Shown here piece by piece: positions 22,419 through 35,305 of a stretch of DNA of 64,000 bases (position 1 is its first letter; each line of letters starts with the position of its first letter). A program made the translations under genes and the position numbers. The notes beneath the pieces are model-generated. The model searched no databases. It saw nothing but the letters and a program-made list of their open reading frames with translations, and was not told the origin of the DNA. The DNA is taken from contig NBBA01000007.1 in the NCBI GenBank assembly GCA_002794785.1, forward strand, positions 434,001 to 498,000. Direction: 5' to 3'. The stretch is from Coniferiporia sulphurascens. Lineage: Eukaryota > Basidiomycota > Agaricomycetes > Hymenochaetales > Hymenochaetaceae.

Positions 22419-25400
22419 ATGCCCCTCGACGCCAGCACGCTACAGAAGGCGGACCAGATCGCGCACCGCCTATTCGCAAAGTTCGCCCTTGTCATAGACA
22501 ATGCGCGCAACGTTACCGCAGAAGTCCGAGAGGACTCCAAGACCGATAAATGGGTGAGTGTCCGCGTCCATGTCCGCGTCCGTGCCATGTCTCGTCTCCG
22601 TTGTTGTTTGCGATTTGCATATCATCCGGGGGATTTCCGCCGGGTCTCAGTTAGCAGGCGAAATGGGACCTCATTCATCTTTGGAAGAGGTCTAGAGTGT
22701 GTTGGTCTTCTGTTTGAGAACGGGGGCCGCCATTCAGGCATTCGAAAGAGATAGCCAGGCTCAATGAATGAATCTGTCTATCTCAACTGACTGGCAATAT
22801 CTCACCCTCCGTTCATTTGATAAAAACATACTCATCGTTTCTGTGTATAGTTCAACCTTGAGACGCCCGACACAGACGTGTACAAGGAACAGCTTCGACT
22901 GTATCGGTCCATATCACAGCTCGGAGCATCACCGCCACCCCTTGAGCTGCAAATCCTTCTAACTGTGCCAGAGCTCACGAACAACCAAGTTCTCGTCCAA
23001 CACCCACCAGATGCGTCCCGGGTGCGTGTCGAACCTACTCCGACGCACATTTTGCTCGAGAGCTGGACGCTTTCCTTCGCCGCGTCTGGCTCTTCACCGG
23101 TATCGACATCCTCATCCCAATCAAACAGCTCCGCCGGCACCGGCGAGGTGACCTTGGCGACAGTGTACAAGCACGCCATGGCTGTGTTCCGCAGCCTGTA
23201 CACACTACTCCGCGTGCTCCCTACCTGGCGCGTTTGCAAGCGCCTACGCCGGCGGCCCGGCGCGTCCACCCGCAATGGAAACCTCGGTGTCGTTTTGCGT
23301 GTGCGTGTGCGCAATGGGGATGCGTCTGCGTCCGCGGACACGCGTTATTTGGGGTTTGGTGAGCCTGATCCGCACGCCCAATTATGTCTCTGTCTGATAT
23401 CGTATTTGCTTGTCTATAGATACTCCACTGTCGCCCAGCACCCAGGCGCTTCCCACTAAGTCGCACGCCTTCGCTCCCGTCCCTCATCCAATGGGCGCTT
23501 TCACGCTCGCCGTCACTTATCTTTCCGCACCGCACTTCGAGCTCGATACCGTCGAAGCGCTGCTCTCTTCGCGGTTTCTTTCACTTGACACCGAATCCGT
23601 GTTCACGCCGACGCTTGCGCGTAATGCACAGCGGGAGAGTGTGACTGGTTCAACTGCTGTGTCTGCTTCGCCGGGCAGCCTACCAATGCGTATGGGTCTC
23701 CCTCGCTCACCTCCATCTAGCGTGCCGGAAGGATCTGTGCCGCCGACTATAACCGGAACTGGAGCCGGATTGGGATTGAACTTCGGCGCAGGCAATACCT
23801 CCGCTGCGAGCGTCGCCGACAGGTTTGTTCTTCCCGCAAACAATTACAACGCCGCTAGTGGGAGCCGCACATCATTTCCGAGTACGAGCCCCCGTGCACG
23901 CAACATTCCTTTGCCCCCGCCTGGACAGGTGTATCGCTCGATATCGGCCCAACAATCCTCTGCGGCTGGGGGCTCGGGCTCTGCTGGTTCGGCCGGATCG
24001 TCTTCACGCCTCTCGCGGGAGGAAGGCCGCGAGGGCGTATCATCAATCGCATCGCGCGCCAGAAAGGAAAGTCTAGGCATGGGACGCGGCTCGGTGCGTT
24101 TAGTTTTTCTAACTTTAATGGTCTGTTTCTAATGCTATTATGTTTTAGGATCTTCCCTCTACGCAAGGTCCACTCTCCATCCGTCGGCCCTCAACGACTG
24201 TGCATCCGTTCAAGTCGTCGACTCTTTCATCTGCATCGCCTTCACTTTACAGCAACTCACCATCCCTAAGGCACGCATCGCCTCTCGCAGGACCTGCGCT
24301 ACCCTCACTACCCTCACCTTTCCCCGCATTCCCCGGCCGACCGGGCGGACCACCCTCCCCGACGAGTGTGCGCAGTCTTGCGTTCCGCAGCGATGCAGGT
24401 CCGAGCTCTCCTGTGGTGGGTGCCGGAGAGGGTACAGGGGCTGTCCCCGGTCTCCAGGCGTTCCGCGCAGGCTCGTCACCTGTATTACCCCTTCGTCCAT
24501 CCCCACCGACGCCCTTCGTGCCCTCAAGCCTTGGCGACCGGCGTTTTCCCACATCGCCTGTCGGATCGACTGCAAGGATGCATGGGGATGGTGGTTATGG
24601 TGTAGCGCTAGGTGCAGGCACGGAACCCGTAACTGCACCCCCTCGGAAGCGTTATTCTTCCAGTTTCGGATACCGATACGCTGCGGTAGGGAGTGACGGT
24701 AGTGCAGGGAGTGGAGAGAAAGGGAAAGAGACTGAACGTGTTGGGGTGAGTCATACGTTTCGTATGGATAAGTCTTGCAAGGGTTCGGCTTTTTTATCTT
24801 GTGGAGGATGTATTTTGCGACCGCCCATTCGGATCTTAACCTTCATCATTACATCCACACTTGATTTACATATTTTTCTCCATTTCCAACATTGCTTCGT
24901 TGATTTGCCACTTGTTAAGGAATCTGCTACGTCTTGATAGAATGCTGACTTATGCACGTACAATTCTACAGAGCGCGTCTTATCTCAGCACCAACACAGA
25001 CGACGACGACATCTCTGCATTTGTGCAAGAAATCGACGCCCGCAGGCCACTGGGCGGTGGACTCAATGCAAGACCACTCCGTGACAGGACACTTAGTGAA
25101 ATGGATGCAGGTTTAGGCGCACGCGCCAATCTTGCAGAGATGGGGGCGAGGGCGGGGCGAGGACTTGCCGACGTAGGAGAGGCGGCCTTGCAAGCCCAGG
25201 CTGAGAGACGGCACATCAGAACCATATCAGAGGGCCCACATCCATCGCCACAAGCTCAAGAGGTCAGGGACGTTAGGGAGGCGACGAATGCTATTGAGAG
25301 ACCAGGAGCAGGCGAGAGGCCTACAGAGATTTCAGAACCAGACCAGGGAGCCGAACAAGCTAAGGCGAGGGCCATGAGTCAACTTGCGATCGACGAGCGG

Positions 25401-25865
25401 TTGCGGGCACTCCATGATGCATACCGTACGAGCATGGGCGTTATGGAGCGTCGGTCTGGCGCTCTTGGCGATGCGGCATCTGGTGAGGCGTGGGATGCTT
25501 TCATGACTACTGCTTCGCCTTCACGTCCGACATTCCCTGGACAAGGAGCGACACCTGCGCGCGCACCTTCCCTTGGACACGGCACGGGTGGCTCGCCACT
25601 CGCCCGTCAAGCTCGCTCTGGGATGGAGCCTCCGCCGCCCATGACGCGACGCGTCGCGACGACGTCTGGTGTTGGAGGCGCGGAGAATTACAGTGTTTGG
25701 GACAATCGTAACGCGCGCCGTCGTACGGATTCTGCGGGCTCAGCGGCGTCGGCGACGGGCCTGCTCTATGGGCAAGGCCGTGGCGCCCGCGGCTCGGCGG
25801 CATCCGTCGGTAGAGCAAGCATCGGCTCAGAGGAGGTTATGGGCCAGCTTGAGATGGAGCAGTGA
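22419..25865 (+). CDS. ATG13: Autophagy-related protein 13 (ATG13)
   Basis: Regulatory subunit of the Atg1 kinase complex that starts autophagosome formation at the pre-autophagosomal structure. Exons 22419-22553, 22851-23358, 23420-24093, 24149-24745 and 24972-25865 give 935 residues in one continuous frame. The N-terminal HORMA domain (about residues 8-260) starts with LQKADQIAHRLFAKFALVID and DSKTDKWFNLETPDTDVYKE. It continues with ELQILLTVPE, AVFRSLYTLLRVLPTWR and FDTPLSPSTQALPTK. The rest is disordered and Ser/Pro-rich, with an acidic DDDDISAFVQEIDAR motif near residue 650. The disordered half is where TOR-type regulation by phosphorylation is known in the family. The chosen ATG is the first in frame; intron 1 is long for this locus (297 nt). 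Confidence 0.92.
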
Positions 25866-28300
25866 GTGGGGTAACTGAGGCGGAGACGTCTAGGTCCAGG
25901 AGGCGGAACGGCAGAAGGGCGTAAGGAAGAAATGGTGAGCGTAAACTGTTCGCGTTATATTATCTCGTATCGTGGTGCTCATTACTTTATCCCACTTAAT
26001 CCCGCGGTGCCATCTGACATGTGATCCGAACAAACCGACGTATAGTTCAGATCGCACGTTCGGCGTATCCGAACGTCTTGCTGGCATTTTGGGGGAGAAT
26101 ATCGGGGGCGCATATGTACGTGCATAACCTAGAGTCGCCATCAGGTGATTGCTATTATACGACATCGTTCTGCATTAGAAGAAGCAAGGCGTCATACAGG
26201 CTTCCTTGGGCTCACTACTTCCTGCCCTTCGCGAATGCCTAGCCACGACTATCTCGTCGAACTGCTGTCTCGCTATATATCGCGTGTGTACGGGTTGCAT
26301 CGCTAGCCATGTATTTTCCCTATCACCTTGTATCCTCTTTACGAGTCTCCACTCGTTATATATCTGTGCTTCCTCTCCCCCCCTCGCCTTCTATCGCTCC
26401 ACAGGCTTTGCTCACATGAACGCCTCACGTCGCCATTTTACGAGTCTTTTCTCGTTCTTATCTTCTCATTCTACCCGACTCACCCGCCTCGCACGTTTTT
26501 GTACGTACTTGTACGCTTCTATCTCATCGCGTCGCTTCTTTTTCTCTTTTCAATTAAATCCTATCATCTCATTCACTTCTTTGTCTATCCTCCTTCCCCT
26601 CATCATCTCGCCTTCCCCATGCGACAAACGATGTTCTCTTTTCCATCTTCTTTCTGGGTTCTCCCTAGTTCGAGTATTTGCGCCTCAATCACCACATCCA
26701 ACCATACAAATTACCTTCATATGTTGCATTATACCTTCTCGTTTCTATCCACCGTCCGCAGTCCTCCTCTCCCATCCTCTCTCCAACCCTACCCCTCACC
26801 CATCTCAACACCGGTCTCCGCACTACCTTCCTCTCTTCCCTCGCGTCCAGATTCTGCCAATCTTCCGTCGGCAGCCTTTGTCTCTCGGCGCCGAACCACT
26901 GCAGCATCTCGAATCTCCCCGCCGATCTCGTCCACTCTCATCCTTGATCCCTCCTCCTTCCTCGGACTCTGACTTTTTCTTAACGTTCTTTTTTTGTCCA
27001 CGCCTGTCTATGTTCTTATAACGCTATTGATGCGGCTACCGCACACATTACACGTTCTATATCATGTTCATGTCCACTCTGTAGCACCTGCATATATAAA
27101 CCTGATTACCTTATTGTTTAGCATCTCCTGTTTTGAACTGCGTAAGTAACGAACAACATGACGGTCCGGTTACCTGAAACTTGACTCGGGGCGGTCCGAG
27201 TTCAAGAGCCCGTCATGAATGATAACGTTGATAATTGTACACACCGGTATGGACGTGCAGAAGCTCCGGATGGCTCAATCAATTCAGAGGCTAGCCTCCG
27301 GGTAAACCTCTGTTGGAGACTCTGGTTTCGTCTGATTTTTTGAATACTGTAGACGCATGTGCCCTGACCTGCAGTGGTAATAGTGCGTGAGTCCCGGAGC
27401 TAGCCACTAGGCCCTGGTATATTCATATTTATAACATAGTCCCCTGCGGGAGGGCGGGCATTATATTGTTCGAGTAGCAGGGTTGTCGCATTGCATTCGT
27501 CTCGTGATACGGTTACTGACATAGCCCGGTCCTGGTACTACGTCTGACACTGACGCACAAGTTCATGCTCCTGGAATGCACTATCTTGACCATGCGTCGC
27601 TGTTTCTGGCGCTTCTCTCGATGCTCGTTTTTCGTTAGATATTCCCCATCAGAAAAGATTATATGATCGAGCTAAATATTGAAGAAAAAAATCGATTGGA
27701 TGCGTCAGTGAAATTCCTTGGATACCGGCTCTTGCTTGTGTAACTTGCCGCAGACGTAGGTCCAGTGAATGCTCCGCGGATAAGTGTCAGCCCGCGCTTT
27801 TCCACTCAGCTCAGTATTTGATGTTACCTGCCCCCAGGACGTGGCCGCCTGCTGCTTTCGGTCTCCCCTAGAGGCATGTGTTAGTCTGTGGCAGCATTAA
27901 TATTGCACTGAGAAATCTTAGGGCCCGGAGAAGGGACGCGTGTTACATAATCTTTGATGATGGCGTCAATGTCTATTTAAGGTTAACGATCGGATCGTTC
28001 CGCGGGGAAGCTGGGGATTCCCAAGCTATGCACGTAACTGGCACCCTTAACTGATAATTTCCGAAGTTAGCCTGGCAAGAATTCGCTGCATGGTGCATAC
28101 ATCGAGACCGTATCCGTAGATGCTCGAGCGTTACCTTCAGAGCGTAGGGAGCAGTTCCTTTGGAGAAGATACAAGAGCGAGTGCGTGAGATAACGCCTCC
28201 AAAATGGGAAGCGAGCCAATTGAGTCCCCAATTGAACTTTCAAGAAATCCAACGAGTCTCTTCAGCACCGACACGTACCAACACCAAGTCGCGTAACATC
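25866..28300. other. Intergenic with long pyrimidine-rich tract (about 26300-27000)
   Basis: The plus strand from about 26300 to 27000 is strongly C/T-rich. Stop codons are therefore rare and all three plus frames stay open for hundreds of bases. No splice structure or domain supports coding. The end of the stretch (about 27950-28300) is the upstream region of the next gene and is partly duplicated at 29870-30210. Confidence 0.55.
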
Positions 28301-29109
28301 ATGCCAGCATACCGCAGGCAGAAGTTGTCCTGTGCGTCCCTTGAAACGTCGCCGAAGTCCAAACGCCAGAGGAAGCCACGTAAAGAGATGACAGAGGAAG
28401 AAAAGGCGGAGGCCGAGTTTCTGCGCTTGGAGCGTAAGATGAAAAAAGACTTGAAAGTGCAATGGGAAGCCAGCCTGCCACAGCCGTGGGTACCTGTCGA
28501 TGGCTTCCGTTGGCCTGCTGGGACGTTAGTGCGTTTTGACGCGTCATTTGTTTTTGCCCTTTGGCTTATCATGCGACGCGACGCGACGCGTCTTTTTGCA
28601 TCCAGGGAATGTACAAGTCCGATGGTATGTAGCATAGATATTTCGTCGCCAATTTCATTGATGAGAGTCTATTAACTTTTTCAGCTAAAAGGACGTACGA
28701 CTTGACAGACAAGGATTTGTCCACGCTGCGATACGAATCTATTCAAGGCTCCCCTAAAACGTTCTTTTCGCATAGACACGCCAAGCAGCTCGTGCTCCGC
28801 AAGTATACCGCTCTAAACGGCTTACCCTCGGACGATGTCTGGTTCGGCTCTATCCGTCTGTTCAAGAAAACCGAAAACCCCGTCCGCCGTACGAGAACAA
28901 ACTGGTACGATATCGAAGATACTGGGAAAATGGTGTTGAAATTCTATGAGGATAAGGAAATGCAGGAAATTGCTGAATATGCGAAGAAGGCTAAGGAGGA
29001 AGAAAGGGCGAAGATACAGGAGGAGGCCAAGAAAAAAGAGGCAGCTAAATTGAAAAGGCAGCAGGATGCAGAATTGAAACGGCGGGCGGCTTTGTCAGGT
29101 CAGTCCTAA
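28301..29109 (+). CDS. Small lysine-rich protein with XPA-like DNA-binding patch
   Basis: Exons 28301-28528, 28606-28624 (19-nt microexon) and 28685-29109 give 223 residues. The donors are GTGCGT and GTATGT. The N-terminus is basic (KSKRQRKPRK), followed by a charged helix (TEEEKAEAEFLRLERK). The microexon joins to give GMYKSDAKRTYDLTDKDLSTL, which resembles the K-(S/T)-(D/E)-AK-x2-Y-x-L-x-D-x-DL signature of the XPA C-terminal DNA-binding subdomain. The C-terminus is a highly charged helix (about residues 165-215). The XPA zinc finger is absent. It is probably a nuclear nucleic-acid-binding protein; this is inference. A truncated duplicate follows 1.9 kb downstream. Confidence 0.6.
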
Positions 29110-29869
29110 CGACCGACTTAACTTTATAATTACAGTATATGCGGATATGTTTGTTTTAATGTTCGACGGGTTATCCTTATATTCATACGAATTTCCCGCA
29201 GTTTGGTCCATTCAAGTGATAGTAACGATGTTATATTCAAATAATACCTGACCCGCTGATTGTCCATTAGCTCTGTGGATGGTTTTGACCTTCGTCACTG
29301 CTTCCGCTCGTTTGACAGTGCTCGTTGGTTAACATGCTCGCTAAAGCGTGCACTTGACCAAACCGCCCTATCGACATGAATTGGACGTAACTGCAGTTTA
29401 AGGCTACAAGTTGTGGTACGAGATAAGTAGTTGATGACTTGTTGATATATGAAAGTAACCCCCTGCGTTACATTAAGATGCAATATAATTTGACCCTGAT
29501 ACTGGTGCATTTCGCCTTCTCCGGAACAAGTGGGCGTTGTGGTATATGCCGATGGCCCTGGCGCTCTGTCTGATGTGAATTCCCCATTGCATTCTCCTCA
29601 TTCAAGAATCTCTATATACTTGCGCTGGACACAGACCCTGAGGAGGATGCGTTGATGATACTTCTCGGACGCTGTCTACTGAAATCATTAAATACTAAAG
29701 TGATCACTATCAGATTAGGTACTCCTGTTTGGTTGAGCGTTTTGTCTGTGTGGCGCTCCCGAGCTCCGTTGATTTCGGTCTTTCCTCGAGGCATAGATGA
29801 TAGAGTCCATCCATGTTAGAGAGTAAGATCTGACGGTCCGGGAACCGGATCACATCATAACCAAGATGT
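29110..29869. other. Intergenic, nothing recognised
   Basis: 760 bp between the small basic-protein gene and its truncated duplicate. No gene seen. Confidence 0.5.
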
Positions 29870-30360
29870 AGATCGCGTAATCACTGATGCCGGCGTTGAT
29901 GGTTGTTTAAGGTTAATGATTTGATCAATTTGGTGAGATCTGCGAGCTAAACATAGCATGGAACTGAGCATATCTCAACTGACTTCAGCCGGGCTCAACT
30001 TCGCAAGAATTTATCGAACGAGCGACACATATATTGACACCGAGTTTTCAGATTCTCGAGTAGTGAAAAAGCACGGTCAAGTGGTCATTTGATCGAGAAA
30101 CGAGGGTACTCCCAAATGGGAAGCGGAACATGGTGAAGCAAACCCTCTCCCGATTGAACTTCATAACCTATCCGCTCCCTGTAAAGTTTACCAGCACCTT
30201 GACTAGACATTATACCGGCCTACATCATTCAGAAGGTGTATTGCGAGAGACATCACTGAAGCCAAAGCGACAGAGGGCACCGCGTAGGGTAATTTTAGAG
30301 GAAGAAACTGAGGGGAAGGCTCAGCGTCTCCGCTTGAAGGGGACGGAAGGCGGGCATTGA
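29870..30360 (+). pseudogene. Truncated duplicate of the 28301-29109 gene (promoter plus exon 1)
   Basis: Aligns by eye with about 27950-28440. Shared upstream words include the TTTAAGGTTAA motif and the CAAGAATT context. The initiator ATG is ATA at 30212-30214, followed by PAY as in the parent. After a small indel, ETSLKPKRQRAPRR matches parent ETSPKSKRQRKPRK, and LEEETEGKAQRLRLKG matches the following helix. Similarity stops near 30360, so exons 2 and 3 are missing. With no start codon and no C-terminal half it is a pseudogene. Confidence 0.7.
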
Positions 30361-31199
30361 GAAAAGACAAACGAACGAAATGAGGAAAAATAAAATAAAT
30401 AGAAAGAGGCGGAATTGGGGTAGCAGGGGGCTTTGGGAGCTTTGGGTGCTCGGTCTACATGATTTGTAGCCTGCCGTAACGTATGCCTTCATAAGTGTTG
30501 ATTGGGACGGCTTAATGTCTGTGCGAGGTTTCGAGACATCAGGAGTCTGACCTATCCAAAAAGTGTGGTATTGATGTTGCGTCGGATTGTCTGTCAATAC
30601 CAAAAGTAAGCACTGCCAGCGTAAGCTCTCCGCTAATAATTTGCTTGAGAGACAGTTATTTCTGTTGGCGCAGCCAGATGATGCAACCTATTGAACGTAC
30701 ACGAAACTTCGCAGATTTATTTTGTGTAGCAGTATAATGATCATGATGGTCCACCATTGGTCAAACGTTGAGCCAGATAAGGGCGGATTGCTTTTATATA
30801 GTCTGAAGCGAAGGTTATAAGGAAACCAGACAGGAGACACACTCGCATGACGAGAAATAAAAGCGATTCGAAGAAAGAGGACATTCTGGTTTGGTTCACA
30901 GCCTGTGGATAAGCCACAAACGGCGTTATAGATTTTGTTGAAAGCAATTCACTAATTAGGAAGGTGCTGTCTCACAATTTTCCCAGGATGTACCTTAACG
31001 ACCTCACCAAAATAGAAAAATACCGCGTGACTTGTGACCATAATTCGCATTTCGGCTCACCACCGGAGGTAATTGCGTCCAACACAAGCTTCAAGGTCTC
31101 GATCGACGCAAATCATACTACCTGTTTTCTTCCTTAGGTCCTTAAAACGCGTTTTGAATAAACTGGCGATTTTCTTGAAGTTCTCGTTATCTCGCTTGG
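30361..31199. other. Intergenic; promoter side of chromodomain gene
   Basis: 840 bp with no supported gene. The last part is the 5' leader of the gene starting at 31200. Confidence 0.5.
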
Positions 31200-34100
31200 A
31201 TGGGACCTAAGGCAAAGGGGAAACAGAAAGACAACGATCCGGGTCCACACGACGCAGCTGAGACGGAGTATGAGACGCAGGGGTTTGAGGCTCAAGAGGA
31301 TGACTCCGACGACCTATGGGATGTTGTAGAAATTCTTGCGGAAAAGAACAGAAAATACCTCATCAAATGGGCCGGCGCAGACCCTGGGGGGAATCCGTGG
31401 CCGGACAGCTGGGTTCCGCGCCAGGACGTCACAGACGATTTGGTCTCCGAGTGGAAGGCCAAGAAAGCCGCAAGGAGGAAGATAAAAGTGCGCAGGAGTA
31501 AAGATCTGCAGGAGTGGAAGAGGTCAGGCTGTGAGTTTGCACGACTTATGTGGCTTGCACAACTAACAGAAACCATTTGTTATTGATTCATTGCACTGCC
31601 TTAGCTACGACAACTACTACCAGAACCTCATCCAGAACGTCGACACTCGAACCAGCGTCTATTAAACCGGAATCAACTTCGACAACAGCGGCTGCGCGTT
31701 CGTCCTCCGCAAAGGGAAAGAAACGGCCTGTGTCGGAGGTTGAGGGTTCCCCCGCTGACACGGAACGCTCTCTTTCTCCTGATATGCCACGAAAGAGACA
31801 AAAGACAGGAGGTGGGAAACGGAATAAAAGAGAGGAGAGGGAAACGTCTTCCAAACGTTCGAAACAAGCTTCACCCATTTACGATGACGACACGTCTGAT
31901 AGGCATCGAAGAACTAAACCACGAAATACCCCGGAGGAAGGGGAGCCTATGAAGCGCCAGAAGTCGAGTTCGGACACACCTCAGAAGAAAAAGCTACGCA
32001 GAGATGCAAGTGTGAACCTTTCCTTGTCTCAAGACGAAAAGGGGAGAGAAGAGGAGGAGGAGGAAGAGGAAGAGAGTCCCGCTAGGCACTCGAAGTTGAA
32101 GCCCAGTTTACCTTCAAGTAATGGAGGAGACAATTTCTCCAACGCAAGGCCACCGACCAGTCAGTCCAATGCGCTCCCCAAGCGACAGAAATTTGGCACC
32201 TCCGGTAAAGATATCGCCCCACACGTAAAGAAAAACTTGCCGAAGGAAAACGAGCTACCCAATAGTATCTACGATACGCCACCTACGCCTCCCCGCCCTA
32301 CGAATTTCAAGTCGCGGCGCACCGGCGGCAAAACAATCGCCACCGCCTCGTTAGAGTCTGCTGGACGCGATCAGCGCTCGGGGATCGACGAGATCAATAA
32401 AGAACCTTTGGCACACCCCGGCCCGACGCTGTCGACTGTGCAGGAGGGAGAAGGTACAACGACTACGAACGATGTAGGACCCACTCAAACACGGTCACCC
32501 TCCTTGAGCATAGATTATTCGAGCCTGAGACCGTCTCGGGGGCACTTCGGAGACCGAACGCCTACACCCGTCAGTACTGGGACGAAGCGAAAGGAAAAAG
32601 TCACGACGAATGGTTCCGATGAGGAGGCAAGGGGATCGAGCTCGAAAAGGGGACCTAGTCCACGTTCGCGCTCTGTATCACTACCAGTCGTGGAGCGGGG
32701 CGATGACGAAGAACATCGTCGAGGAAACCCTACTATTCCGGTCCCTCGAAGTCCTCAGCTATTGTTTTTGCCAGACTACGATCAAGACCATCCGCAGGCC
32801 GACCTTTCAAATGATTTCCACGTCAATGACAGTGACAACAGAACAAACCTTCACGACCGGCAGTCTCTAGTTGTAAAAAAAGCCGCATCAACATCAGCCG
32901 CAGTAGTCGGTGCATTATGGAAAGATGAAAAAGTTTCTGCTAATGAAATCGGAGACAAGGATGCAGTACAGGGCCGACTCGCTACGGACAAGCAGGGGCC
33001 TGTAAGCACAGTTATCCCCGCGACGCAATCCCAATCCCAGTCCGCTACAGAGTCCGTGCAGTTTGATTCGACTATTGCGGAGCACGGCTCGTCTGCACCG
33101 CAAGCTGAAGCAAACGCATCGATGGTGGCGGCAACGCCTGTCTCCTCGCTTGAGGCCGATTCAAATGAGGTGACATCCCCGCCTGTCGCTGCTCTGGACT
33201 CGAGTGTGAACACAAATGCACGAGCGAAGGCGCTTAAGCCGATTCCGATAATTTCGCCGTCGAAGTTTCAGCCTCATCTGCCCGCGTTCAAGCCACTGTC
33301 GTCAATGCCACTAGCCGAACTTCGACAGCTGCCTTTGAGAAATAGAGACGCAGGCCCACTGGTGGGCTCTGCTGACGACCAAGAAAGTCCTGTCAGGGAT
33401 TTTGACGTTGACGCACGGATCAAGAAGCAACGCTCTGGTGAACGTCATATCTCCAGTGTGAATACCGATGACGACGACGATATTGAGGACCCGGTGGTTA
33501 CGAGCTTCGAGCTCCGCCAGCGCGGTCTTGAACTGGCTGAAATTCATAGACAGAAGGAACTTATGGTCAAGAGAGAACTTGCGAACAAATATGTTCCGCT
33601 GGATGAACTGCTGGAACTCGCTGGGCCGGTGGAAGAACACCGAGCAATGCTTGGCGAGCAAATGGGCGTGTCTTTACCCGATCCTGGTGTACATCCTCGT
33701 ATAGCTGGGGGAACTGACCATAGTCCGAGTCCTTCTCTTCAGCCCGGCCGGGAGGAAGTTGACGATGAGGCGCTCGTCCGCCAACTCGAGCAAGAATATA
33801 TAGATTTCGACGGTAATGCTGGCGAGGTGCCGAATGATCCAAGCTTTAATGGCCAAGGGGCTATGGACGATGACCAGCATTTGCTGTTGTCCGAAATCGA
33901 TCCTCAAGAGGAGGCAGACGTCGAGTCGTCCCTGCACGAAGGCGAGTTAGCAGACGAATCTGTCATGGCGGACGACGACCCTTTCATTGCAAACAACGAA
34001 GGGTACTCTAGGGAGCCGACACCTACGACGACGACGTCGCGGCAGGTACACGTCGGACTAAATGTGAATCGAAAATGTCTATTAATCATGCTTTGCTTTG

Positions 34101-35305
34101 TACAGGACATGGTGATAACCTTCCCAGAAACTCCGGCACGCTTCAAGATTCTGGGATCTCCTCATGTCAGTGTCCTCCTTCGAGTTGATATGTTCGTTTC
34201 TGACGATCGTGTAGAAACTCGATGTCGATGTTGTTGAGACACCTATGCGACAACTCAACTCGGCGCTGGGTCTCCTCAACCGTAAGTCGGAAGAGATAAC
34301 GGCCTTGAAGGCGCTAAACACGGAGGGTGAAAAGGAGCGACTGACACAGTACGAGCGCATCGCCGCCCTGGAGGGGGAAAATGCCGCGCTGAGGAAGTCT
34401 CTCGAAGGTCGGCCGCAGCCAGACCCACCGCCAAACGTCAACGAGGACGAGCTTAATGCCCTGAAACAGGCACACGCATCTGCGTTGGAAGAGCGGAAAT
34501 CTTTCCTTGCAGAAATCTCATTGTTGAAGATGGCGCGCTCGGACGCCGAGAAAAACGCCGAGCTCTTCCGTGAGCTGTATGGGAAAGCGTCGTCCTTCGC
34601 AGACGAGGTCAGACGAGATAATGTCGAGCTGAGCGACCGCGCGACGCTCGCGGAGGGTCAGCTTAGCAAGGGGCTCGAGCTCATACGTGCGCAGGGCGCC
34701 GCGAAGGTGCAGAAACTTTTGGAGGAACTCGGCAAGAGCAATTCCTTGCTTGGCTTACTCAGAGAGAAAGACCAGCGCACCGACGACGAGATCAGACGGC
34801 GGGCGGCCCGCGAGGCGGAACTGCAGCCGCTAATCGACGAGTTGCACGAGGAAAAGAGAGAAATGAAGGGGGAATTATCCGCTGTCGTTCGCCAGCGCAA
34901 CGAACTGATGGTCCAGAACAAGGACATCAAAGAGGAGCTTGACCGTGTGCACAAGGAGAACCTCGTGATGCGGGATACAATGGACGGACTACGGGTGCAG
35001 GTCTTTCGACTTGCTGCTAGGGAGCGCTCGGCGAAAAGAATATTTCAGCAGACGTCGGCCGTCTTGGACGATGATGGCGATGGTCAAGCCTCGCCGCGCG
35101 ACCCTGGGGAGGAGGACGTTTACGTATGCGGGTGGGCGGCGGACGATAGCACGGAGAGATGCGGAGAGATACTTCTAAGTCAGCAGGTGGGTGCACGAAC
35201 GGAAGTTCTGTATTTGTTCAAATCATCTCACCCAGACTAACTTGTACCCTTCTTCGTTCATGTTAGGATTTGCGAGACCATCTCTTCGTGGAGAACCATC
35301 TGTGA
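31200..35305 (+). CDS. Chromodomain / coiled-coil / C2H2-like zinc-finger protein
   Basis: Exons 31200-31530, 31605-34045, 34106-34165, 34215-35186 and 35267-35305 give 1280 residues. An N-terminal chromodomain (about 36-90) has WDVVEILAEKNRKYLIKWAG and a WVP motif, suggesting binding to methylated histone tails. A long disordered basic and Ser-rich middle follows, with an acidic run of 8 Glu near residue 155. After that comes a coiled coil (about 950-1205). The tail forms a C2H2-type finger: C-x11-C encoded before the last intron, H-x5-H in the 13-codon last exon. I do not recognise the family; a chromatin-bound structural or silencing role is inferred. All five exons join in frame. Confidence 0.75.

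Noticed and set aside
26206..27021. 271-codon plus-strand open frame with overlapping 214- and 89-codon frames
   Set aside because: All three frames are open because the strand is pyrimidine-rich. Composition-driven, with no domain or splice support.
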